A stretch of 20,634 bases of DNA from JAOUEA01 sp041287635 (GTDB lineage: Bacteria > Actinomycetota > UBA4738 > HRBIN12). The notes under the pieces were generated by a model. The model saw only the letters and a program-made list of their open reading frames with translations, did no database searches and was not told the DNA's origin. The stretch lies in NCBI GenBank assembly GCA_041287635.1, contig JBGGNG010000109.1, forward strand, positions 1 to 20,634. Reading direction: 5' to 3'. Below, in pieces: positions 14,721 to 19,659 of this stretch (position 1 is its first letter; each line of letters starts with the position of its first letter). Both the position numbers and the translations under genes were made by a program.

Positions 14721-14726
14721 AGACTA
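14721..14726 (-). promoter_or_regulatory. Leaderless -10 element for the ribokinase-like gene
   Basis: TAGTCT (context CGGTAGTCT) on the minus strand, then 6 nt, then GTG 14714. It supports the chosen start. Confidence 0.55.
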
Positions 14727-14783
14727 CCGACGGCACCCGGCCCGCGCGTCGGGCGATGGTCTCGAACCCCCGCCGGAGCTCCG

Positions 14784-14789
14784 TACGAT
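14784..14789 (+). promoter_or_regulatory. Leaderless -10 element for the macrodomain gene
   Basis: TACGAT followed by 6 nt and GTG 14796. It decides between that start and longer upstream frames that run into the divergent kinase promoter. Confidence 0.55.
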
Positions 14790-14795
14790 GGACGG

Positions 14796-15329
14796 GTGGC
14801 TGCCCTCATCGAGCTCGTGTACGGCGACATCACCGCGCAGTCGGTCGACGCGATCGTGAACGCGGCGAACACGGCGCTGCGGCCGGGTGGCGGCGTCGAC
14901 GGCGCGATCACGCGAGCGGCAGGGCCCGAGGCGCTCGCCGACCGCCAGCGGGTGATCCGCGAGCGTGGGCCGACGCCGCTGCCCACGGGCGAGGCCGTCG
15001 CGACGATCGCCGGCGACCTCGATGCCCGATGGATCATCTACACGGCGGGCCCGATCTACTCGGGCTCGGCGCGCGACGCCGAGCTGCTCGCGAGCTGTCA
15101 CCGCTCGGTCCTGCGCGTGGCCGACGGACTCGGCGCCCGCTCGGTCGCGTTCCCGGCGGTCTCGACCGGCGTCTACGGCTACCCCGTCGATCGCGCGGCC
15201 CCGATCGCGATCGCCGCCGTCAGGGAGGCCGTGACCGCGGTCGAGCAGGTCCGGTTCGTGCTCTTCTCCGAGCGCGACCTGGGCGTCTTCCGCGACGCGC
15301 TCGCGAGCCCCGGGGAGCGGTCCGAATGA
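14796..15329 (+). CDS. Macrodomain protein, O-acetyl-ADP-ribose deacetylase type (YmdB/MacroD-like)
   Basis: 177-aa single macrodomain. Visible ligand-site motifs are LVYGDIT (Gly10-Asp11-Ile12), VDAIVNAANTALRPGGGVDGAI (residues 17-38, with the Asn25 and GGGV-D that mark hydrolytic MacroD/YmdB types) and FPAVSTGVYGYP, the diphosphate loop. Family members remove ADP-ribose from proteins or hydrolyse O-acetyl-ADP-ribose made by sirtuins. Start GTG 14796 gives the normal family length and is set by the adjacent -10 element. Its stop (TGA, 15327-15329) overlaps an ATG in the rhodanese frame (ATGA at 15326), so the two genes may be translationally coupled. Confidence 0.93.
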   Translation: MAALIELVYGDITAQSVDAIVNAANTALRPGGGVDGAITRAAGPEALADRQRVIRERGPTPLPTGEAVATIAGDLDARWIIYTAGPIYSGSARDAELLASCHRSVLRVADGLGARSVAFPAVSTGVYGYPVDRAAPIAIAAVREAVTAVEQVRFVLFSERDLGVFRDALASPGERSE

Positions 15330-15344
15330 AGTCCACCTCGCTGG

Positions 15345-15350
15345 TAGCAT
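15345..15350 (+). promoter_or_regulatory. -10 element just ahead of the rhodanese gene
   Basis: TAGCAT in extended form GGTAGCAT, 11 nt before ATG 15362, predicting an almost leaderless transcript of the rhodanese gene alone, in addition to read-through from the macrodomain gene. Confidence 0.4.
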
Positions 15351-15362
15351 TTGCACCTGCAA
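15351..15362. promoter_or_regulatory. TTGCA-CC-TGCAA palindrome over the rhodanese start
   Basis: Perfect 5-bp inverted repeat with 2-bp centre, lying between the -10 element TAGCAT and the ATG at 15362 (its last A is the A of ATG). The position fits a repressor operator covering the transcription start. The binding protein is not identifiable and no regulator gene is adjacent. Confidence 0.45.
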
Positions 15363-15712
15363 TGAGCGACCAGACCACGAACGAGGCCCTCACCGACGTC
15401 CGCACGGTCCACGACCGGCTGGCGGAGATTCAGCTCGTCGACTGCCGGGAGCTGTACGAGTGGGAGGCGGGCCGCATCGACGGCGCCGTGTACCTGCCCC
15501 TGAACTCGATCATGGCGGGCGCGGGTTCCGAGCTCGACACGGACACGCCGATCGCCGTGATCTGCCGCAGCGGCAACCGCAGTGAGCTCGCCACGATGAT
15601 GCTGCAGGCCCGGGGCTTCGAGGCCTACAACGTCGAGGGCGGCATGGAAGCCTGGGCCGCCGAGGGCCTGCCGTTCAGCGCCGGCGACGGCTCCCCCGGC
15701 CGCGTCGCCTGA
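15362..15712 (+). CDS. Single-domain rhodanese-like sulfurtransferase
   Basis: 116-aa rhodanese domain. LVDCRELYEWEAGRIDGAVYLP is the conserved first half. The active-site loop is CRSGNR with the persulfide-forming Cys68, followed by NVEGGMEAWAAEGLP at the C-terminus. It should carry sulfane sulfur between thiols in the cytoplasm. Two starts compete. ATG 15362 follows the TAGCAT -10 element and begins near the conserved part. ATG 15326 overlaps the macrodomain stop (ATGA) and has GGGGAG 8 nt upstream, adding 12 residues; both may be used. The gene is convergent with the PNPOx-like gene, 4 nt apart. Confidence 0.92.
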   Translation: MSDQTTNEALTDVRTVHDRLAEIQLVDCRELYEWEAGRIDGAVYLPLNSIMAGAGSELDTDTPIAVICRSGNRSELATMMLQARGFEAYNVEGGMEAWAAEGLPFSAGDGSPGRVA

Positions 15713-15716
15713 TCGC

Positions 15717-16154
15717 TCAGCCCCTCCACCGCCTGTACGCGGGCGAGCCGCCGCTGGGGTACGTCGTGCCGATCGCTTCCTCGACCGAGCAGGCGTAGAT
15801 CGCGAGCTCGTATTCGGCCTCGTAGGGCACCGCGACCGCGCCCGGGTGGTCCGGCGAGACCTGCTCCATCCACCCGCGCACGAGGAACTCGCCGCCCTCG
15901 CCCTCGTGGTTCTCGGGGTCGATCGCCGAGTGCATCGCGTAGCGCCCGTCGAGCGCGACCTCCTCGTTCTTCGGGCTGCGAGCCCGGAAGCCCACGAGCA
16001 GCAGGCCGGCGCCGAACCACGGAGAGACCGGGTGCAGGCGGGGCGCGCCGTCGCGGCGGAGCGTCGCGTGGAACACGACCCTGCCCTCGAACCGCTCGCG
16101 CCCGAACGCCGCGAGCTCCGGGTCGCCGACCTCGAGCTCCGCCCATGCCCCCAC
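15717..16154 (-). CDS. Pyridoxamine 5'-phosphate oxidase-like flavin-binding protein
   Basis: 145-aa split-barrel protein of the PNPOx-like family, which bind FMN or F420. The N-terminus GAWAELEVGDPELAAFGRERF is the usual helix of the actinobacterial subfamily. VVFHATLRRDGAPRLHPVSPWF is the central strand pair with the cofactor-contacting HPV segment, followed by NEEVALDGRYAMHSAI. The reaction is not predictable. GTG 16154 is preferred over ATG 16178: it matches the family N-terminus and lies exactly 6 nt behind a TACCGT hexamer, whereas ATG 16178 would overlap the start codon of the divergent glcD gene. Confidence 0.85.
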   Translation of the reverse strand: MGAWAELEVGDPELAAFGRERFEGRVVFHATLRRDGAPRLHPVSPWFGAGLLLVGFRARSPKNEEVALDGRYAMHSAIDPENHEGEGGEFLVRGWMEQVSPDHPGAVAVPYEAEYELAIYACSVEEAIGTTYPSGGSPAYRRWRG

Positions 16155-16160
16155 GGTCGA

Positions 16161-16170
16161 ACGGTAGCCT
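16161..16170. promoter_or_regulatory. Symmetric bidirectional leaderless promoter (PNPOx gene / glcD)
   Basis: The 10-mer ACGGTAGCCT holds two -10 elements: TAGCCT on plus (16165-16170), 6 nt before ATG 16177, and TACCGT on minus (16166-16161), 6 nt before GTG 16154. They share the TA at 16165-16166. The two start codons are only 23 nt apart, with no room for separate promoters. Confidence 0.6.
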
Positions 16171-16176
16171 GCGGTC

Positions 16177-17646
16177 ATGGCCGACGTCGACGCCGCCCGC
16201 CGCGAGCTGGAAGCCGCGCTCGGCCCCGAGGCGGTGCTCTCCGACCCCCTGGCCCGCCGCCTGTACGCCCGCGACGCGTCGATGGTCGAGGGTGCATGCG
16301 CGCTCGTGGCGTTGCCGACGACGCCCGAGCAGGTGCAGGCGTGCGTGCGAGCGGCCGCCACCCACGGACTCCCGATCGTGCCCCGGGGAAGCGGCACGGG
16401 CCTCGCGGGCGCCGCCACACCGATCGGCGACTCCCTCGTGGTCACGACCGCGCGCATGACCGGCATCCTCGAGGTCCGACCCGAGGACCGCCTCGCATGG
16501 GTCGAGCCGGGCGTGCCGAACCTCGATCTCGCGAACCATCTGCGGGCGATGGGGTGGAGCTACGCGCCCGACCCGTCGAGCCAGCAGACGTCGTCGATCG
16601 GCGGGAACGTGAACACGAACGCGGGTGGCCCGCACTGCCTCGCCTACGGGGTCACGAGTGCGCACGTGCTCGCGCTCGATGTCGTGATGGCCGACGGATC
16701 GATCGAGCGCCTCGGTGCCGAGGGGCCCGAGGCCGCCGGGTACGACCTGCGCGGCGTGGTCGTGGGGAGCGAGGGCACCCTCGGTCTCGTGACCCGGGTG
16801 TGCGTGCGCATCCTGCCGGCGCCCCCCGCGGTGCGGACGATGCTGTTCGGCTTCGACACGGTCGAGGCGTGCGCCGCCACCGTCTCGGCGATCATCGCCC
16901 GCGGGGTCGTGCCGGCGGCGGTGGAGATGATGGACCAGGGCATCGTGCGCGCGGTCGAGACCTTCGCCCACGCCGGCTACCCGGTCGACGCGGCCGCCGT
17001 GCTGCTGGTCGAGGTCGACGGCAACGCTGCGGGCGTGGCGGCACAGACGCACGAGGTGGAGGCGTCGGCCGACGCGAACGGGGCGTCGAGCGTGCGGGTC
17101 GCGAGCGACGAGACCGAGCGGGCGCTGCTGTGGAAGGGTCGGAAGTCCGCGTTCGGGGCGATCGCCCAGATCGCCCCACACTACCACCTGCACGACTGCG
17201 TGGTGCCGCGGACGAAGGTGGTCGAGGTGATGCGCGGCGTCTACGCGATCGCCGAGCGCCACGGCCTGATCGTCACGAACGTCTTCCATGCCGGCGACGG
17301 CAACCTGCACCCGCTCTTCTCGTTCGACCGGGCGGTGCCCGGCACGCTCGAGCGGGTGCTGCAGGCGAGCGACGAGGTCGTGCGCCTCTGCGTCGACGCC
17401 GGGGGGGCGCTCAGCGGAGAGCACGGCATCGGACTCGAGAAGCGCGACTTCATGCCGCTCGTGTTCTCGGCCGAGGACCTGGCATCCCAGGCCTGCGTGC
17501 GAGCGGCGTTCGATCCCGACGGGCGCATGAACCCGCGGAAGGTGCTCCCCGACGGCGCGCGCTGCGGCGAGTTCGCGCTCGCTGCGGCCGGAACGGGAGA
17601 TGCGGCGTCCGACGCGGCCGACCTGCCGGAGGGCTCGTGGATCTGA
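16177..17646 (+). CDS. glcD: Glycolate oxidase FAD-linked subunit GlcD
   Basis: 489-aa FAD-dependent 2-hydroxyacid dehydrogenase of the GlcD/D-lactate dehydrogenase family, oxidising glycolate to glyoxylate. The N-terminal FAD-binding (PCMH-type) domain has PRGSGTGLAGAATP (69-82), DPSSQQTSSIGGNVNTNAGG and GVVVGSEGTLGLVT. The C-terminal FAD-oxidase domain has FHAGDGNLHP (His371, His378) and GALSGEHGIGLEKRDFM. The last about 25 residues (AAAGTGDAASDAADLPEGSWI) are a low-complexity tail overlapping the glcE start. Start ATG 16177 sits 6 nt behind TAGCCT. GlcE follows with a 10-nt overlap, which supports the glycolate assignment over plain D-lactate dehydrogenase, although the family also includes other hydroxyacid enzymes. 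Confidence 0.9.
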   Translation: MADVDAARRELEAALGPEAVLSDPLARRLYARDASMVEGACALVALPTTPEQVQACVRAAATHGLPIVPRGSGTGLAGAATPIGDSLVVTTARMTGILEVRPEDRLAWVEPGVPNLDLANHLRAMGWSYAPDPSSQQTSSIGGNVNTNAGGPHCLAYGVTSAHVLALDVVMADGSIERLGAEGPEAAGYDLRGVVVGSEGTLGLVTRVCVRILPAPPAVRTMLFGFDTVEACAATVSAIIARGVVPAAVEMMDQGIVRAVETFAHAGYPVDAAAVLLVEVDGNAAGVAAQTHEVEASADANGASSVRVASDETERALLWKGRKSAFGAIAQIAPHYHLHDCVVPRTKVVEVMRGVYAIAERHGLIVTNVFHAGDGNLHPLFSFDRAVPGTLERVLQASDEVVRLCVDAGGALSGEHGIGLEKRDFMPLVFSAEDLASQACVRAAFDPDGRMNPRKVLPDGARCGEFALAAAGTGDAASDAADLPEGSWI

Positions 17647-18683
17647 TCCATCCGCGCACCGTGGCCGACGTGGCCGAGGCGCTCGGCACCGCGTCGCGGG
17701 TCGGCATCAGGGTGCTGGTCGTCGGCGGGCGTCGCCACCTCGACAAGGGGAACCCGACCGAGGTCGACGTGGAGATATGGACCACCCAGCTCGATCAGGT
17801 AGTGGCCTACGAGCCGGACGAGATGCTCGTCGTCGTCCAGGGGGGCATGCGGTGCGGAACCCTCGCGGAGCTCCTCGCCGAGCATGGACAGGAGTGGCCG
17901 GCCGACGCCCCGCCCGATGCGACGGTCGGCGGCGTGATCGCGTCGGGTGCGACGTCGGCGCGGCGACTGCGCGTCGGCGCGCTGCGCGACACCGTCGTCG
18001 AGATGGAGCTCGTCACCGGCGACGGTCGCACCGTGCACAGCGGCGCCCGCACCGTGAAGAACGTGACCGGCTACGACCTGCACCGCCTGATGACCGGCTC
18101 GCTGGGCACCCTGGGCGTGATCACGCAGGTCGCCCTGAAACTGCGGCCGCTGCCCGAGCGTCGGCGCACGCTGGTCGCCGTGGGCGATATGGCGCTCGCG
18201 AGGAGGATCGCGGCCGAGGTACCGCTCGTCGCCGGGGTTCTGGGCACGCATGACGGCCTGGAGGTGCGGCTCGAGGGCTGGTCGGACGAGATCGAGGAGC
18301 TCGGGGCGGCGGTCGTGAGGCTCGCCGGCGACGCGGTCCCGTCAGACGACGACGCGACCTTCCCCCTCGCCCCGTGGTGGACGTGGCCCGAGGGCGGCAC
18401 GGTCCTCGAGGCCGCAGTGGTGCCGTCGTCGCTCCCCGAGATCCTCGCGGGGTCGACGATCTACGCCGCGCTCGCGGGCGTCGGCATCGCGTGGGTCGGC
18501 GCGGCGGATGCCGACGAGGTCGCGGCGGTGCGTCGGCGCGTCGAGGCGATCGGGGGCATCGCGCCGGCGGTCCGCGGTCCCGGAGGCCTGGGCGGCACGC
18601 TCCCCGTCCCCGCCGTGCACCGCCGTCTGAAAGCTTCGTTCGACCCCTCGAACGTGCTGGCCCCCGGTCGCATCTGGACGTGA
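17637..18683 (+). CDS. glcE: Glycolate oxidase FAD-binding subunit GlcE
   Basis: 348-aa protein with a single PCMH-type FAD-binding domain and a shortened C-terminal part, as in GlcE. Diagnostic blocks are HPRTVADVAEALG at the N-terminus, VVQGGMRCGTLAELLAEHGQ, PPDATVGGVIASGATSARR, and GARTVKNVTGYDLHRLMTGS with LGTLGVITQVALKLRPLP. The C-terminus FDPSNVLAPGRI is the usual end. GTG 17637 overlaps the end of glcD by 10 nt (translational coupling); the same frame stays open far upstream but only as a shadow of glcD. In E. coli GlcD, GlcE and the iron-sulfur subunit GlcF form the complex; no GlcF gene is seen in the window, because the next plus-strand gene encodes an unrelated membrane protein. 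Confidence 0.9.
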   Translation: MDLIHPRTVADVAEALGTASRVGIRVLVVGGRRHLDKGNPTEVDVEIWTTQLDQVVAYEPDEMLVVVQGGMRCGTLAELLAEHGQEWPADAPPDATVGGVIASGATSARRLRVGALRDTVVEMELVTGDGRTVHSGARTVKNVTGYDLHRLMTGSLGTLGVITQVALKLRPLPERRRTLVAVGDMALARRIAAEVPLVAGVLGTHDGLEVRLEGWSDEIEELGAAVVRLAGDAVPSDDDATFPLAPWWTWPEGGTVLEAAVVPSSLPEILAGSTIYAALAGVGIAWVGAADADEVAAVRRRVEAIGGIAPAVRGPGGLGGTLPVPAVHRRLKASFDPSNVLAPGRIWT

Positions 18684-18739
18684 AGCGGACCAGGCGCACC
18701 TGCTACGGCCTCAGGAGCTGAAGCGGAGGGAACGAGACC

Positions 18740-19459
18740 GTGGGTCGTTTCAAGAACGTCGAATGGGAAGCCGTCGCTGGGGTGGCTGCCGCGGTGCTCG
18801 CCCTGGTCCTGCATCTCCTGCACGTCGTCGACGAGGGCGTGCTGCTCTCGGTGATGTTGGTGCTCCTCGCGTTGCTTCTACTGCGTGGGGTACGGGGAGA
18901 GGGCCGGGAACAACGGGTGGACGACACCCTGCGGTCGGTGGCAACCGATCTCGCGACGGTGCGCGCCGCCCTGACCCCGCCCGACGCGATCCTCGTGGGC
19001 CCCCGATCACTGCGCACCGAGAGCGAACGGTTCGCGAAGGGGGCCCGCGGAGACATGACCTGGTTCAACGTCTGCCTGCGGATGTTCGTGCCACAGTCGT
19101 TGTTCGACGCGATGCTGCGTCCCGCGATCGAGAACCCTGAGGTACGCCGGATCCGATTCGTCCTCGACGAGCGCGAGCGCGAGGCCTGGGCCACACAGGT
19201 GCTGCCCAAGATCCAGGCCTGCACGGGGGCCGAGAAAGTCGACGAACCGGTGTGGCGTTCCCTGCCCGAGACCGTCTCGTTCATCCTGGCCGGCACGGCC
19301 GACGGGTCGACCGAGGCGCACTTGAGCTTCTGGGGTGAGCCGTTCATGTCGCACTCCACGGGTCACGACATCCCTCGGTACGTCTTCCACGTGCAGGGCC
19401 GTTCCGAGCTGATCGGCCGTCTCTCCGACCTCGAGCGAGACACCGCCGCCAGCGCCTGA
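18740..19459 (+). CDS. Unrecognised membrane-anchored protein with cytoplasmic domain
   Basis: 239-aa protein. Two hydrophobic segments near the N-terminus (about 11-30 and 33-48, joined by the short turn VVDEG) should form a helical hairpin in the membrane, leaving both ends in the cytoplasm. A soluble domain follows from about residue 50 with a coiled, charged linker (REQRVDDTLRSVATDLATVR). It then runs RGDMTWFNVCLRMFVPQSLFDAMLRPAIENPEVRRIRFVLD, a mixed alpha/beta pattern somewhat like phospholipase-D-superfamily non-catalytic domains, and SFWGEPFMSHSTGHDIPRYVFHV. No HKD catalytic motif is visible, so I do not assign a function. GTG 18740 is 10 nt after GGAGGG. It lies 56 nt behind glcE and 200 nt before nosZ. 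Confidence 0.75.
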   Translation: MGRFKNVEWEAVAGVAAAVLALVLHLLHVVDEGVLLSVMLVLLALLLLRGVRGEGREQRVDDTLRSVATDLATVRAALTPPDAILVGPRSLRTESERFAKGARGDMTWFNVCLRMFVPQSLFDAMLRPAIENPEVRRIRFVLDEREREAWATQVLPKIQACTGAEKVDEPVWRSLPETVSFILAGTADGSTEAHLSFWGEPFMSHSTGHDIPRYVFHVQGRSELIGRLSDLERDTAASA

Positions 19460-19515
19460 CCGCCCCGAACGGCCGACGTCAGGCGTTCGATCTCAACAGA
19501 CAGATATGGCCCATT

Positions 19516-19536
19516 GGTCCCGTCCGTACCGGGACC
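19516..19536 (+). terminator. Hairpin downstream of the membrane-protein gene
   Basis: GGTCCCG - tccgtac - CGGGACC, perfect 7-bp stem, 56 nt after the stop codon at 19459. It lacks a U-tract. It may end transcription from the gene upstream, or act as a protein-binding dyad in the nosZ upstream region; the sequence alone does not decide. Confidence 0.4.
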
Positions 19537-19543
19537 TCCGGCA

Positions 19544-19554
19544 GCACGACGTGC
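19544..19554. promoter_or_regulatory. GCACG-A-CGTGC palindrome upstream of nosZ
   Basis: Perfect 5-bp inverted repeat with one central base, 14 to 24 nt upstream of the TACGGT hexamer, that is in the -35 region of the putative nosZ promoter. It does not resemble the FNR/DNR consensus (TTGAT-N4-ATCAA), of which no copy is visible in 19460-19659. Confidence 0.35.
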
Positions 19555-19567
19555 CCCCGAGGAGCGC

Positions 19568-19573
19568 TACGGT
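19568..19573 (+). promoter_or_regulatory. Candidate -10 element of nosZ
   Basis: TACGGT fits TANNNT. Using the 6-7 nt spacing seen at other promoters of the window, transcription would start near 19580, giving a leader of about 80 nt. Confidence 0.35.
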
Positions 19574-19579
19574 CGCCCC

Positions 19580-19659
19580 ATCAACGGAGTGAACTGGTCC
19601 GTTACCACTCCGTGAAAGGCCGGGCGGATGAGACCCGGCCCGGAGCAAGGGGGTTCACG
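19580..19659 (+). ncRNA. Structured nosZ leader with competing helices (candidate RNA switch)
   Basis: Four pairings are visible. ACGGAGTG (19584-19591) pairs with CACTCCGT (19606-19613). AACGGA (19583-19588) pairs with TCCGTT (19598-19603). GGCCGGG (19618-19624) pairs with CCCGGCC (19634-19640), loop CGGATGAGA. CGTGAA (19611-19616) pairs with TTCACG (19654-19659), directly before the ATG. The first two exclude each other and the first conflicts with the last at 19611-19613. A second CGGAG (19641-19645) next to the AAGGGGG ribosome-binding site can also pair with CTCCG 19608-19612. It matches no riboswitch class I can recognise. Confidence 0.35.

Noticed and set aside
14750..14790. Minus-strand GGGGGTTCGAGACC resembling a tRNA T-arm
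   Set aside because: The flanking 5-bp stem does not pair, and no anticodon or acceptor stem is found at the right spacing; the stretch is the divergent promoter region of the macrodomain gene.
16154..16178. ATG 16178 (minus) as start of the PNPOx-like gene
   Set aside because: It would overlap the glcD start codon and sits upstream of the -10 element; the family N-terminus begins at GTG 16154.
15846..17636. A very long open frame continuous with glcE, about 600 codons upstream of its start
   Set aside because: Arg/Gly/Pro-rich translation with no family resemblance. It is the shifted frame of glcD and the antisense of the PNPOx-like gene, kept open by high GC. The real glcE starts at GTG 17637.
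18681..18727. Direct repeat TGAAGCGGA flanking the glcE to membrane-protein gap
   Set aside because: Nine bases, 38 bp apart; one copy is the stop codon of glcE and the other lies at the ribosome-binding site. No element or target duplication is evident.
19555..19575. GAGGAGCGCTACGG resembles the start of an S-adenosylhomocysteine riboswitch
   Set aside because: The partner segment (CAGGCTCGG-like) that closes the pseudoknot is not found downstream, and the gene is not in methionine metabolism.
19618..19645. GAGACCCGGCC resembles part of a cobalamin-riboswitch B12 box
   Set aside because: None of the other conserved cobalamin-riboswitch segments is present upstream; the match is explained by the local 7-bp hairpin.
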